DNA from: Dastarcus helophoroides
Taxonomy: Eukaryota; Arthropoda; Insecta; Coleoptera; Bothrideridae
Assembly: GCA_028583605.1 (NCBI GenBank)
Contig: CM053330.1
Coordinates: 28,966,598 to 29,030,597 of the forward strand
Direction of reading: 5' to 3'
DNA length: 64,000 nucleotides
Below the pieces are notes generated by a model. The model did no database searches. It was not told where the DNA came from and saw nothing but the letters and a program-made list of their open reading frames with translations. The position numbers and the translations under genes are program-made. Positions 1 through 12,545 of this stretch are shown here, one piece after another. How positions within the stretch are numbered: the first letter of the stretch is position 1; the number at the start of each line of letters is the position of its first letter.

Positions 1-780
1 AATTTAATTTTTTTTGAAAAATTTGACTTTCAGACAACTTTTTTCCAAATTTCCACCAAATTTTTACCTTTTTTCTTTTAATTCGTGGTTTTTGGAATGT
101 TGTCTTTTTTTTTAACTACGGTTTTCTAATAATTTCGACTTTTTTTGTTTATTTTTTAAAATGTCGAAATTGTCAAAAAAAGCAGAATTTTTTAAAAAAA
201 GTCGAAATTTGCAATAAAATAAAAATTTTCCAAAAAAGTTGAAATTTTGAAAAATTAGGAAGTTCCTAAAATAGCAAAATTTTAGAAAAAGCGGAAATTT
301 TGAAATAGTTACAATTTTCTAATTAAGTCAAAATATGAAATAGGTGGAAATTTTAAAATGTCCAAGTCGAAATCATTAAATAAGTGGCAATTAAAAATGC
401 TGAATCATTAAAAAAGTAGAAATTAAAAATATCGAATTCTTCAGGAAAAACTAGAGATTTTGAATAAAAGTTAAAAATATGTCTTAGAAAATAGGAATTT
501 TCAGGAAAAGTCGAAATATTTTGTGAGTGGTCGAAATTTTCAAAACTAAATAAGGAAAAGTCGAAATGAAAAATCATATTCCTCAAAAAAATTCATAATT
601 TTCAAAAACAGTCCAAAGTTTCAAGATGTCGAAATTCTGAAAAAAGTTGAGATTTTCAAATAAAAGTAAATTTTCAAAAAACTGTCGAAATGTTGAAAAA
701 AGCCAATATTTTCGAAGAAATCGAAATTTTCAAAAAGAGCCGAAATTTTCATATTCCCTCGCATTTTCTCATATAGTCGA
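1..780 (+). repeat. Degenerate GTCGAAATTTTC satellite block
   Basis: GTCGAAATTTT(C/G)AAAAAA-like words recur about every 17-20 bp, mostly on the plus strand after about position 150 and in reverse orientation before it. ORFs here are low-complexity artefacts. Confidence 0.75.
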
Positions 781-1725
781 AGTAAGAGCTAAATATAAAT
801 AAATATCTATTAATTAATTATGTGATAAACAGTTTCCTTCTTTACAGATATAATTGGTCGACTATCGACTACAAGTGATGCTAGTAGAATATAAAATTTC
901 CAATTTAAATGATATAAAATCATTTTTTCTTTTTTTGCTTAAGTCTGTCGTAGTATTTATTTACCTAAACAAATTATATTTTTCAAAAGAGTAATATAAA
1001 AATATTAATTAGGAAAGAAAAAAATTTTGTAAAGATATCAAAACAAAAACCACTAAATATTCCATAAATTATGTATCATTTGACTCTCAAAATCCGGTAG
1101 AACAAATGCTTTAATATTATTTATTATTATTATGATATATCCACCGTGCTTAGATAAAGAAATATAAGCTTGGAAGCCGAAGGTACTTCGTTCGTTGATG
1201 ACGTATTGGAAAAGGGGCAAAAATTTCTCTGCTCCGCATCACGTCTGTCTCCGTACCCTGCCTGACCCGAGTGAGAGCAACTGAAATATAAGCGCAATTT
1301 TTATGCCAAACACCGCTCTGCCATTGTACAAATGGTGCCTTTATTTTTTAACATTTGTTTTCAAATTTGGAGAACTTATAAAGCAAGGTTGTCGAATTCG
1401 AGCTTTGAAAGTACTTTTTTCAAATTCCGCTTAATTTCCGAGATATAAGCTCCTCAAAACAGGCAAAAAAGGGACAAATTGTACGCCTATGTGTGGGAAT
1501 ACTAAGGAAAAAATAAAAAATCTGCTTCCAAAGCCCCAATTCCCCAACATTTCTAAACATAATTACCAATTTTCATTAAATTCTAAGCGATAGTATTGAC
1601 GTAGTTTGTAAAATGACAAGCGAAGAATTTCGACGTTTTAGGAGTACCAGACCGCCGGCCTAACTAGAAAAAATTAGCGTCCACTGTATGAAAAATTAAA
1701 TATGTCGGTAGCACAATTTAGTGTG

Positions 1726-1815
1726 GTGATGACGCGAAACCATTAGTTTACATAAGTTTATCCCTATTAAAAACAGCCCAACGGGCATAAAGAATTTTTA
1801 GCTTCAAAAATGCGT
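1726..1815 (+). repeat. Dispersed repeat S, copy
   Basis: The pattern is GATG(GTA)ACGCGAAACCAT, TTTA.CCCCCTAT, CAACG.GCTTAAAGAAG-like, then CTTCAAAAATCG. The same order occurs at 61175-61260. Confidence 0.55.
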
Positions 1816-1818
1816 GAT

Positions 1819-1843
1819 CGACACCGGGATTTGAACCCGGGAC
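1819..1843 (-). repeat. tRNA T-arm-like remnant
   Basis: The reverse complement reads GTCCCGGGTTCAAATCCCGG, a perfect T arm and B box. No D or anticodon arm follows; the sequence next to it is repeat S. Confidence 0.5.
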
Positions 1844-4479
1844 CTATTAAATGTGCTGTTTTTTGTTTTGTCCTTTATTCTTTAATATTTGTTTTTTGGC
1901 AGTCAGAGTTTTTGTCATTTGGTATTTTTTGATTTTTGTTTATTTCAGTTATTTTCCTTTGGTTTGTTTTTATTTGTTTAATTTTCTAATCCATCAATTT
2001 CTATGATTAACAAATCTTACTATTTTCCACTGGTACCTAAGTCTTATTAAAAAATCATTCAAAATTTCTACCAAGGTCACACAAAAGTCACCACGAGAGT
2101 CATCAAAAGTAGCAATATTATATAAAAATTCCATATTGGAAAGTTATCACGCTTGAAAAACCGAGCGGATTTATCAGAAAAGTGTATCGCACTACGAGAA
2201 TATCCCGAAATAATACCCACACCGCGGCTTTGTGTAAATAAACATAAGCTTTGAAACACAAACGATTTCTTTTCTTTATCTCATTATACGCTTTTAGAAA
2301 GGCGACCCAATTCGCGCGGATCGCCCTTGCATTTTTCCGTCGAGCTTCCTGAAAACGGGCGTTTTGTTAGAAACATTTATTTTCTTTCAGTTCTCCTCGT
2401 TATGACGCATAAATCACATTCGACAGAAGAACCGTTAAAAGTATAACGTTTATATTGCGGGCGTTCTGGAGTTTATCTCTCCCACGTCACTTCCCGCCGA
2501 TCAACCTGTTGAATAGGAGAAAATTACCATACGAGATGGCTTCCAAATTAACCACCGTGTTCGTTTCTGTTATTCTGTTGTTTCTTGTTACCTTTGGTTT
2601 GTTTTTGGGTGTATTTTTGTTTGTTTTAGTTCTTAGTGCTTTTTTTATTATTATTTCTTTATTTTACTGTGACAAACTCTTGCTACTTTCCGTTGATATA
2701 GACTCTAAAAGAATTAAACATTGGTTCTTGCGTCGCTTTGTGTTTGTTTGTTTGTTTGTTTTTTTGTTGTTTGTTCTTTTTTTTTCTTTCTGACTTTTTT
2801 ATATCTAGTTTTAGTTTGTTTGTTGCTATGCCTTTCGTTTGTCATCGACATGGGTGGCTAATATGTCGATCGCGGTAGGTCCGTCGACCAAAAAGGTTTT
2901 GAAAGTAGCCCGCGAAGTTAACCTTGAACAATTTGCTTCCACTTAAATTTCAAATTGCACTATGAAAATTCGAAAAATCCTAAAATTGTTTGTCTATATT
3001 CACAGTCGCCCGCAGACCGGATTTTACAGAATAAGTAGCCCCTAAGGGATAAAAGTTTGGCCACACCTGGTGATCGACTCTGATCTCGTTTTAAGTTCGA
3101 AACGTCGATTTTAAATTCGATATTTTGACACAAAACATGCACCTTTTGACATTAAATTGTTAATGATATTCATTTAACAATTTCGCTAATTATACTCCCT
3201 GTTATCCATCTCAGGAAGCGATCGGATGATATAAATAGGGGTCTTAGAGGATGTCAGGAAAGGATTAACCGTTACGTCCCTTGCTTCATTATTTGAAGCT
3301 TAAGATTGTCATCGGGTCCAACCTAAAAGCTATTGATCGTATTTGGGGCATGCTTAGCGAGAGGCCCCATTAGAAATGTTTGTTACTGACCACGAATACA
3401 AATGACGTTATAAATCGGATTGACTTCAAGTAAATGACATTTAAATGAACAGAATTTGGAGATCATTCACCGGTTGTTCAAATTCTTAGATATGAAGAAA
3501 ACAATATTTGATAGCAATTCTGAAAAAATCGACAGTGGAATTATCGAATTATAAATTATGTAATTGTGGGTTTAAAGTGGAGATTTCAACACTTTTACAT
3601 CAATATTAAGGGAGAGATTCAGTTTGCAGGGAAATCAAAATCAATTCAAGTACTCTCGTATCCAATTTTCCAATATTTCGATGTAAAAATTAAACAGGTT
3701 TATCAGAAAAATTGAAATTTTCCTGGAATAGTATGCATCACTGCAAGCGAAGTTCGTTTTACCTTGCAAATTGATGTTTTGTTTTTATTTTTAATTAACA
3801 TTTTGCCTAAATATTTGTTGGAATACATCCAGAGGCCGAACTGAATGAATTGAAATCGCCAATCACTGTTCAATCCTATTGAAAAATAAACGAATAACCG
3901 AATCGCTCCTTAATTAAAGTATAAATTTTACCAAATTAGCTATTTGTTTCTGAAAGAGCGGAACATTTATATCTTGGATTTGTAAACATCGTGGTTAAGA
4001 ATAGAACTATATTTTTCAGCGCAAATAAACTAGGGTTTAAAAATGTCGACCACTTGCAATACGATACTGATTGACGTAAGAATTTCTGGATAAACGTTTG
4101 AGGGTTCGAGTATCCCAGTTGTTTATGCCTTCTGCTATTTCCGAATCGGTATTGCGTTACTTACTCAATATTTGAAAGAAAAGAGTATTAAAATCACCAG
4201 AAACGACGTACAAAAGAATGGATGTTCACGAACATTTGAATGACCAAATTCATTAAAAAAAACGTACGTTTTCTGATTCTAAAAAACGACAGAAAATTAT
4301 TTAAAAAGTTTGCGGCGTCACTCTGCTATTGCAGTAGAGAAATGAAAAATTGCAGCGTTGCCAAATCCAAAGGAAATAAAAACACTACTAACTGCTTAAC
4401 TATGTTTATTGTGGTTCTTTCTCAGGTTTTCGAAAATTGTTAACACCAAGTGAAAGGTTGTAGTTTTCTTCTAATCGCC

Positions 4480-4930
4480 ATGTGACCCCCTTTAATGTGA
4501 ATTATTTCAGAACATTTGGCCTGTTTAAATATGATAACAATGTTCGTTAGTAGCTCAATAACTGCAAAAGTTAAAATTTGTAAGAAGTTTGTTTCAGGCA
4601 GCAAATAAAGGGCTTTCATATGATACCCCACTTGACTAAGATCCCATGCCTCCTTTTGTTTTAAATGTTGACCCTTCTAGAGCATCTTTTTCATTAGAAC
4701 TTAGTAGCTGTACTTGCTAAAATTAAGAAAAAAAGAAGAAGAGCTTCAATATAATACCCCATTTAACTATGAACTCCTCCCGACTTAAATTTAGATCCTT
4801 GGGAGCAGATAATTCAATTAAAAAATATATCATTCTAAAACGTACAAATAAAGCGCCTTTATTTTACTTTGCCCCTCTTCAGTTTTAAATTTTGATAATT
4901 ACTTAGTATACACATCAGGAAAGTCAAACA
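4480..4930 (+). repeat. ~130-bp diverged tandem repeat, block 1
   Basis: Units start near 4490, 4618, 4750 and 4855. The shared outline is CTTTCATATGATACCCCACTTGAC, CTCC..CTTTAAATTTTGA, ..TGGG, AACTTAGTAACTGT, CTAAAATTTAGAAAAA, and finally a TGCAAATAAAG-like joint. Units are strongly diverged. Confidence 0.75.
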
Positions 4931-5559
4931 CTGTCCATAGGGAGAATGTTAATGAGAGATTTAACATTGAGAGCTAATAGTGGGATAGATGGGTGGCGCC
5001 TTGTATTCTTCTACACCGGTGTAAACAATTCAACGCAGAGCGCAGCGATCAGTGCTGGTGAAGATTTCAGTATTACATCATAGCTTCTAACGTGTTTTGT
5101 TACGGGATTACTACTGGCAGGCAACAATTTTATTAAAATTTGCGTACCACATGCTGTTTGTTCTTTTAGTCCATTGATTTAATCAACGTCTGAGGCAAAA
5201 TAAAACTGATATTCTTTGATAACCAAAATAAATAAGCGAGGTTTTTTCAACAAATAAAAATATTTCTAATAAAGAATATAACAAAATAACTCTTTAAACA
5301 TTACAATATGAGTTCAAATAGACCGCCAGACTGTGCTAAACAATATTCCAGTCTGTTGTAAAACTTTCGACGAGTTTTTTCTAACATCTAAACTGGAAGA
5401 TACGAGCATGCTGGGTCAAAGTAGGGGAATACGTTCAGCGGCCGTAGAAAACTATGGAAGGGACAATTCTTAGCGTTTTACATGGACAATGAAAATTTTT
5501 CCTTATCTGTATGTGTAGACAAAAATGAAAGAAAAATTTATTTCAAAAATTAAAGCTCG

Positions 5560-5968
5560 TTCAAATCATTCTCTACTTGACTACCAAGGAGCCTTATTTT
5601 TTTATTTTCAATTTTAAGAAATCGATTTTTGAGTAGCCAAACAAGCGCTGTTATATGACCATGAATTTCCCCCGCTTTAAATTTTAATCCTTGGTAAGTA
5701 TATTTTTGATCGTAACTTAGTAACTGTGTAGATTAAAATTTAGAAAAAATTAGTTCCAAATGTACAAATAAACCATCTTCAAATGACCGTAACCCTTTTT
5801 CGTCTCAAATGTTGTCCCCCCATGGGGATTTATTTTTATCACAACTCAGTAACTGTCCGGGCTAAACTTAAGTAAATCTCGGTTTTAGAGTATGCAAATC
5901 AGGGAATTTTATGTGATACTTTACTTGACCGTGATCTCTTCTTGCTTTAAATTTTGATCACCGAGAAC
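5560..5968 (+). repeat. ~130-bp diverged tandem repeat, block 2
   Basis: Units start near 5650, 5776 and 5907, with the same outline (GCTTTAAATTTT, AACTTAGTAACTGT, TAGAAAAAATTAG). The partial LTR at 5969 cuts the last unit. Confidence 0.75.
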
Positions 5969-6200
5969 CTTATCTGCCGAAAACTTCTAGAACCCGATCC
6001 AGAGATCTATATAAAGGGGGTCCGGTTGGCTTTCCCTCAGTTAGGGTCAGTTAGTTAGTGTAGTTAATTACTGAGTTAGTGGTCAGAAGTCAATAAGTGA
6101 GTTAATTATTCAGTTGTGGTGTTCCGAGTTAAGTTTAGAAATAAAGTGGGTATTATTCAGCAAGTGTTAATAATCATTTCGAACCGATAAGCCCGCAACA
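5969..6200 (+). mobile_element. Partial LTR of the same family
   Basis: It contains TTCTAGAACC, a TATATAAAGGGGG promoter-like box at 6011-6023, AATAAAGTGGGTATTATT (polyadenylation region) and the end CGATAAGCCCGCAACA at 6185-6200. The 5' third is missing. It abuts LINE A and the 130-bp tandem repeat. Confidence 0.8.
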
Positions 6201-7300
6201 AAATGTTTACCTTGAGACAAGTCATAGAAAAGAACAAAGTAAAGAACATTGAGACACATATGACGTTTGTCGATTTAGAAAAAGAATACGACAGTGTGCT
6301 ATGAGAAGAATGAATGGATTAATATAACACAAAGATTATACAAAGACACAAAATTGTAAATATAAATAGGCAACAAATTGATGAAACCAATAAACATAAC
6401 GAAAGGTCTGAAGCAAGGATGCGATCTATTACTCACACTTTTTAATATATTTATAGAACAGGTTCTACAGAGGTGGTATGAAAAATGCGGAAGGATGGGT
6501 TTACCGATGCAAGGAAATATATTACACTCACTACTGTTTGCAGACGACCAAGTTATTTTTGCACAAGAAAAAGAGGACATGGAATATATGACAAGGAAAC
6601 TGAAAGAAGAATACGAATTATGGGAACTTCGAATAAACATGAGCAAAACTGAAGACATTATGTATTACACAAAAGGTTGCGGATCTTAATCTAGAGAACG
6701 AAGCTGTCACCAGCTGTCAAACCTTTTGATATCTAGGATCGACAGTACAACGAGATGGTACCTGTATAAGAGACATACAAACAAAAATAGGACAAGGAAG
6801 ACAAGTTACAAGAGTACTTCACGGATTGATACGGAACAACACTCTTACTAAAGAGAAAAAAAAAAGAATTTTTCAAAGCATAGTACAAAATATTACTCTA
6901 TATGGGGCAGAAGTATGACCAGCAACAAATACAATAAGGAATAAAATAATAACAGTGGAATTAAACTTTATGAGACGTCGCTTACAAATAACAAGAAGGG
7001 ACCAAGTGCGAAATGAAGAAATATGGCAACGAATGGGAATAAGATATTCAATAACAAGAAAGCTAGAAAACAGAGCACTACAGTGGGACGGACACGGCCA
7101 AAGAATGCCAGAACACTGATGGTCAAAAGAAGCTTTGGAATGGGAACCGCCAGGGAGAAGACGGAGAGGACGACTAGCATTAAGATGGAAAACCTATACT
7201 GGACATGCAATGATAGAGAGCAGGGGACTGGGATGTGAGAGAGCTATGAAGGGAAAAAACTGCGAACTCATAACGGGAAAGAGCCGAAGAAGAAGGAGAA
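6200..7300 (+). pseudogene. LINE A copy 1, 5'-truncated reverse transcriptase
   Basis: RT motifs run in order across frame changes: FTLRQVIEKNK and FVDLEKEYDSV (6204-6300), GLKQGC (6400-6420), LLFADDQVIFAQ (near 6530-6565), then YLGSTVQRDG near 6730. A C-terminal domain follows with RNEEIW near 7010 and RRRGRLALRWK near 7155-7190. Internal stops are present (e.g. after FVDLEKEYDSV). It is a non-LTR element of the same family as 11380-16090. It follows directly on an LTR fragment and ends in a GAA microsatellite. Confidence 0.85.
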
Positions 7301-7387
7301 GATGAAGAAGAAGAAGAAGAAGAAGAAGAAGACGAAGAAGAAGAAGAAGAAGAAGAAGAAGAAGAAGAAGAAGAAGAAGAAGAAGAA
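7287..7387 (+). repeat. (GAA)n/(AAG)n microsatellite, LINE tail
   Basis: This is an almost uninterrupted AAG run at the 3' end of LINE A, probably its simple-repeat tail. It produces long poly-Leu and poly-Arg/Lys ORFs, which are artefacts. Confidence 0.9.
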
Positions 7388-7915
7388 AAATCCGTTTTAG
7401 AATATGCAAACAGAGTGTTTTCATATGACTATGGCCACCCATCGCTTTAAATGGTGACTCGTTGGCTTTTTTTTCGTAACTCACAATCAGTAATCGTGTG
7501 CGCTAAATTTTAGAAAAATCAGTCGTAGAATAGGCAAGGAAAGGGTTTTCAGATGGTACCCCACTTGATAATGTTGTAAATTTTGAACCATCACAGGGGT
7601 TTCGTTTTTGTTATAGCTCAATTTACATCAAAACATCTGTTTTGGGAGTTCAATAAAATTGTTTACATGTGCTCAGGACCTCCTCTTGTCTTAAATTTTG
7701 ACCCCAGGTGGGTTTATTTATTAGCATATTTAGAAATTGTGAAATCAGAAAATTCGGAAAAAAATTTGTTTGAAAACATTTGAACTGTGAACAAGGCGCC
7801 TTTATATGATACCCCACCCCTACTTAACCATAATCGTTTTCCACTTTCAATTTTGGTTCCATGGGGGTCATTTTTTATCAATCGGTTCATTCATTGTGTC
7901 GGTTAAAACAGAACT
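7388..7915 (+). repeat. ~130-bp diverged tandem repeat, block 3
   Basis: Units start near 7424, 7548, 7660 and 7802. The joint TCCGTTTTAGAATATGCAAA at 7390 continues the unit interrupted near 5968, so the LTR fragment and LINE A lie inside an older array. Confidence 0.75.
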
Positions 7916-7920
7916 TCTCA

Positions 7921-7960
7921 ACCAGTGGAGCGCGCCTCCTCAGGGGGAGGAAAAAATCAT
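7921..7960 (+). mobile_element. hAT-like terminal sequence at a satellite edge
   Basis: CTTCTCAACCAGTGGAGCGC followed by CTCCTCAGGGGGAGG resembles a hAT end plus its subterminal hairpin. The satellite block 7960-8460 starts immediately after it. I could not find the matching right end. Confidence 0.45.
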
Positions 7961-8460
7961 AAGGATAAGGTGAAATTCTTGTCTTTTTAAATTTCCATCT
8001 TTCAAAATTTAGATTTTTGAAAATTTCGACTTCTACAAAAATTTTACTTTTACGAATATGTTAAATTTTTATACAGATGGATTTTTCTAAATTTTTGCAA
8101 AAAAATACATTTCAAACTTTTTAAAAAATGTTGACTATCTTTTGACGAAATAAGTATGGTTTTTTATAGGTTCAATTTTTTTAAAATGTCGAGTTTTTTG
8201 AAACGTTAAGGTAATTTTAAAATTTCGGTTCTATTTTAAAATTAGGACTTCTTTCTTCAAATTTGAAATTTCTTAAAAATAACGTATTTATCCCAAAATC
8301 TCGCTGTTTTGCAAACTTTCTACTTTTAAATTTTCCCTATCCCAAAATTTTTGTACCTTGTTTGAAAATATAGACATTTCGAAATTAGGATTCTTATAGA
8401 AAATTTCGAAGAACTCAAGTTTTTTAAAAATTTGAATTCTTTTTTAAATTTTTATTTTTA
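7960..8460. repeat. Degenerate GTCGAAATTTTC satellite block
   Basis: Mixed-orientation units begin at a hAT-like end. They are interrupted by the hammerhead fragment 8471-8743 and resume weakly to about 9060. Confidence 0.65.
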
Positions 8461-8470
8461 ACTTTGTATC

Positions 8471-8743
8471 TACAAGGCTTAGCAGCAGCAGAGAAGAATG
8501 CTTGAATTAGCATGTAGCGAAAATGTTTGCGTAATAAACAGTTACAAGTCAGTTACAAGTCACCCAATGGAGGTTTACTCTCTTGGATGCTTATACGACT
8601 GACTAACGGCTTTAAGTTGGAAGTGTATATCATCCTGATGAGGCCAAAGAAGGCCGAAACTAGTCTATGGTTGCGGTTGTACATATTTTTAATTTTAAGC
8701 ACGTTTAACTGTTTAATTACAGAACATTTAATTGGTCATTTGA
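8471..8743 (+). mobile_element. Fragment of the 17-kb hammerhead element family
   Basis: This is the reverse complement of about 17070-17340, with the same start and end blocks (AGAGAAGAATGCTT..., ...TTAATTGGTCATTT). It sits inside a degenerate satellite block and contains one hammerhead core. Confidence 0.8.
8620..8690 (+). ncRNA. Hammerhead core, stem I damaged
   Basis: CTGATGA (8635-8641), stem II GGCC-AAAGAA-GGCC (8642-8655), GAAAC (8656-8660) and TAGTC up to 8665 preserve the core. The 5' side of stem I has lost the CAACCACCGTACCA block seen at 17 kb, so it should not fold normally. Confidence 0.6.
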
Positions 8744-9547
8744 AGTATATTATTAATTTTTATAAACTTCCAGTCTTTTGAAATTTCATCTTGGATCATA
8801 AAATTTTTTCCCTTACAATTTTAAATGTTTTAAAATAACGACCAACATTTAGATATGTTGAATTAATTGTTCGGAATTTCCAGTTTAACCTTTGCAATTT
8901 TAAACGCAAAAAATATCGATTATTTAAAAAAAAAATTTTGACTTGATTCTCGAAATTTCGATGTTTTATAAATTGGCAGTTGATGGGTAGGAATCAAATT
9001 AACACGCAAGGGACCTGAAAAATCGATTATGATAAAAGTTTTTAAAAATAAGAGAAAATTTGTTTTCGTCATGTCATATGTTAATTTGTGTTTTATATAA
9101 TAATACAAAATCATTTTTCTGTTGTATAATAATTAATCGTTACAAGTTACAAGAAGACTTGATACTTGAGCCAAAATGTTTTGAGTGCTTAAGTTGCGAG
9201 ATATATTACAGTATCTGATGAATTATTCAGAATTGACTCAAAAGATAGATTTATGAACACAAACATCAAAATATGGAACGTAATAACCAAACCATAAAAA
9301 TATGGAAGTTTGAGCTCGAAAGTTTGTGTGTTTTAAACATCGCTCTTATAATAACGATGTCGATTCAAAATATTACGAAATAACAATCAATAGCCATAAT
9401 AAGCTTTACAATACAAAGGATTCTGTGAACAGATTGCATGTTTCAAATGTTAAATTCCTGATAATTCTACCGCAGGTTAAGCCAATAAAAAAATTCCTGG
9501 GCATCATCACTTCATAATGAACGTTATATCATTTCAAAAATTGCTAA

Positions 9548-9965
9548 ATCTATCATTAATTAAAGTGTCCAAATGTCTGTCTGTCTATCCAGTGAATTTT
9601 TTGTCGGGGCTACTTTTGAAAACTGCTAAATCGATTTTAATGAAACTTTCACTAAAATGTGGAATATTTTTAGAAATACCTTTTACGCTATTTTGATTCT
9701 AGTAAAACTCGCCCTTTCACTTATAAGAACTCAACTGTGCTAACAATTTTACTTGAGGTTATAACATAGAAGAGACAAAAGAGAAACCAACCCGCAATGT
9801 TTATAAATGATATAATATTGCTCGCAATTGAAGCGCTCAGGAATAAATAAAAAGGCAAAACTTTAAATCTATTATTCTATTAAAATCAAATGAGAAATTA
9901 TTTTATTTTGAAATATGACTTACTGGAACTTGCGCAGGCAAAGTCGCAAGGACAGCTAGTAGATT
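9548..9965 (+). repeat. Dispersed insect repeat with GTCGCAAGGACAGCTAGTA end
   Basis: It starts with TGTCTGTCTGTCTATCC and CTGCTAAATCGATTTTAATG, and ends GCGCAGGCAAAGTCGCAAGG. This layout is known from abundant insect elements. A short reverse-oriented end of this kind (GCGACTTCGTCTGCGTG) occurs at 36155-36172. I cannot assign the class. Confidence 0.4.
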
Positions 9966-9976
9966 AAAATCGTAAC

Positions 9977-10137
9977 CGGCCCGGTGACGTAGTCGATTGA
10001 GCATTGACTACTTGTCATTATGGTAGTGAGTTCGATTTCCACGTCTGGCTTGCATGGTTGAGTTCGTCTAAAAGTGTCAATTTTTATACAACTTGTGGCG
10101 TATGAGCCAACAACTTAAAACCAAATTAAAAAAAAGA
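9977..10137 (+). mobile_element. tRNA-derived SINE
   Basis: GGCCCGGTGACGTAGTCGAT is an A-box-like head. GTGAGTTCGATTTCCACG at 10026-10043 is a B box in tRNA T-arm context. A non-tRNA body and an A-rich tail (10118-10137) follow. It is preceded by GGCAAAGTCGCAAGGACAGC, a terminal motif common in insect repeats. Confidence 0.6.
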
Positions 10138-10139
10138 GG

Positions 10140-11290
10140 ATTCACGTAAAAAAAACAAATTAGTTAACAAGTTAAAAAACTTATATCAAATCTAACCCAA
10201 GTCCTGCGATAAACGGCAAAATGAAAAATCTAGTTAAAAAAGGAAAGTTGGAAACTTGCTCTATAATAGCGCAATTCGATTTTAGTTTATGGTTAGCCAA
10301 ATATGAAATCAATTAAATTTGAAAACAAACTGTTGTGTGCACGAATTGTTTCTGTCATAAATTCGATAAACATGCATTAAATTTATAAAAGGGAAACAGA
10401 ATAATTGTTAACCACAGGAAAAATTATTTTCAGTACAGAATTGAATAGCTGCAACTAAAAATCATTCACTAAAGCTTTCGTTAATCTTTTGCGGCAACTG
10501 TTCAAGGACCAAAAATGTCGATTTTTTAAAGACATAAACTTTGCAGTCGTAAACATTATACACGAGCAGTAATAGTCTTTTAATTTTAATGGAAAACGAT
10601 CTAAAACGTTTAACGACATACGAATTTCATTTCCCAATTTTAGCAACCAAAAAAAGTTTTAACGACGTTGGTTTATATTTAGCAAGCAAACTTCGTAACT
10701 TGAAAACTTGAGAACATTCTTCGGATTTCTTTCACTTTCTGATAAAATTGTTCACGATAAGGATAAGTGCTTTAATAATTGCTTTTGACTGGATTAGATT
10801 TCCAGTTGGGTGATAATTAAACTTACCTAATTACGTGACCGTCGGAGGTTCGAACATTTAACAGATTACCGGTCTAATTTAGGTTGGAAACCTTAGCGGT
10901 TTAATTAAATGGGAAGTTATTTCATTAGTATCGGGGCGCCGATGGACGTTTAGGGAGTTTCGGGAATATCAACTGCTTCAATTACATCGAGTTACCTTCG
11001 TATGATGAAAAAATAAAAAACGCCCCAACAAAAGGCTAAAAAAACGCTGAACTGAATCCAATACCCTTGATACCAAAAGATGAAGCGACGTTTCGATCAA
11101 GTCTTTGGTAAAACGAAATTTTGGGGCTATGACATTTTTTTTGGAAAAATTGAAGCTTCGAAAAGAAATAGAAATTTTTTCGAGTTATCTCGATTTTTTT
11201 CTTGAAATGTTGTCATAAGTGTTTGAGGGAAAGTGGAAAACTGAAGAAAAAAAATTGGAACTAAAAAAAAATGAGATTTCTTCGTCTGGG
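10140..11290. other. Unassigned DNA, no supported gene
   Basis: Ordinary AT-rich DNA without repeats I recognise. The region from about 11280 (CTGGGACAGCTGTGGGTGG) is probably the 5' leader of LINE A copy 2. Confidence 0.4.
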
Positions 11291-11379
11291 ACAGCTGTGG
11301 GTGGATTGAGTAACCTACGGTTGTCACCGCCTGGATGAAGGAGGAGGATTATAGCGGTAGGCCAGCTCCCTATCCTACG

Positions 11380-11806
11380 TAAAATAAGCTCCGGCTAGAA
11401 AACCTAATCCAAAGCTTCGGAATCCAACGGATATGAAAAGATGAAAATAGCAATAAAAAGGACAACGATATGTGGTACACGGAATATGCAAGATCTCTTC
11501 AGGAAGATAAATGAAGTTGTAGACGAATTGGAAAACCTTTGACATCGTAATGCTAACGGAGACCAAGAAGAAAGGAAAAGGCTCCGAAGGTGGAGATGTT
11601 ATGATCATTTTTATAGTGGAGTCCCCCCCAAAAAGAGCAAAATAACGGGTTTCTATTGTAATAAGAAAACTAAGAAAGTTCATTAGCACCTAGAAACCGA
11701 TTAGTAAAAGAATCACAAAGATGAACCTTAAAATTTTAGATAAGAACGCAACATTATTGGGGGTATATACCGTTAACGATACTAAGCGAAACTGGATCAT
11801 CAGTAT

Positions 11807-11840
<34 letters not shown>

Positions 11841-12545
11841 AATAGTCGGGACTATATGATAATACGCCACAAATCTAGATTAAAATTCCTAAATGTAAGA
11901 GTCCAAAGAGGTGCCCCATGTGGAAGCGACCAGTACATTGTGAACGAAATAATAACTTCACGTATAAACAAATAAGATGATACAAGGGAACACCACACAA
12001 CAAATGAAGAAACCACAACAAGATATAATATAAACAGCTTGGAAAATAATAGTAAAAGAGAGTTATATAATAATAGATTCGACCAAAAGATACAACGGAA
12101 CAGCTTTGTTAATATAGAAGAAAAATATAAGTACTTAAAGAAATGCCTGCACTCAGCCGCGCTACAATCATTAGGCCACCAAGAGAAAAAATAAAAACAC
12201 CAAAAACCATATTGATGGGATGAAGAAATTCAACAGGAAATCGAAGAAAAACGGAACAAATATCACAAATACCTAAGTTTAAAGAATATAAGCGACAAAC
12301 TACAATACAAAGACTCGCAAGCTAGAGTCCCCAGAATGATCAGCAAAAAGAAGAACAACCAATGGGAAAAGAGGTGCTTAAGACTCAACACCTATATAGG
12401 AGGAAGAGAAAGTACAGAAAGCTGGCGACTTCTTAAGAACATGAGAACAGAACAAAATAGAGAAATAATCTCACCAATTACAGCAGAAGAATGGAATCAA
12501 TACCTTGCAAAGATATTAACAGAAGATAGGTCAGAGTATAAAATA
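11380..12545 (+). pseudogene. LINE A copy 2, 5' part (endonuclease and linker)
   Basis: The translation shows an APE-type endonuclease start (CGTRNMQDLF near 11470-11505) and TETKK...GSEGGDV...FYSGV around 11550-11625. After a long decayed stretch comes the linker ORF 12336-12584 (NNQWEKRCLRLNTYIGG, SWRLLKNMR). Stops and frame changes are frequent. LINE B breaks it at about 12545, and it resumes at about 14265. Confidence 0.75.
11814..11841 (+). repeat. (GA)n microsatellite
   Basis: A run of GA dinucleotides within the decayed endonuclease part of LINE A. Confidence 0.9.

Larger units (their letters stand above)
780..4440. other. Unassigned DNA, no supported gene
   Basis: Mixed-composition DNA with a TG-rich, T-rich stretch (1860-2000, 2560-2830). 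The 112-codon hydrophobic frame at 2455-2793 lacks an ATG at its start and is T/G simple sequence, so I do not call it. GC-richer patches at 1180-1290 and 2290-2370 have no recognisable feature. Confidence 0.5.

Noticed and set aside
2455..2793. 112-codon hydrophobic frame resembling a membrane protein
   Set aside because: It begins at a non-ATG codon and consists largely of T/G simple sequence (GTTTGTTTG runs); no family is recognisable.
7194..7484. Poly-leucine frame
   Set aside because: It is the antisense reading of the GAA microsatellite at the LINE A tail.
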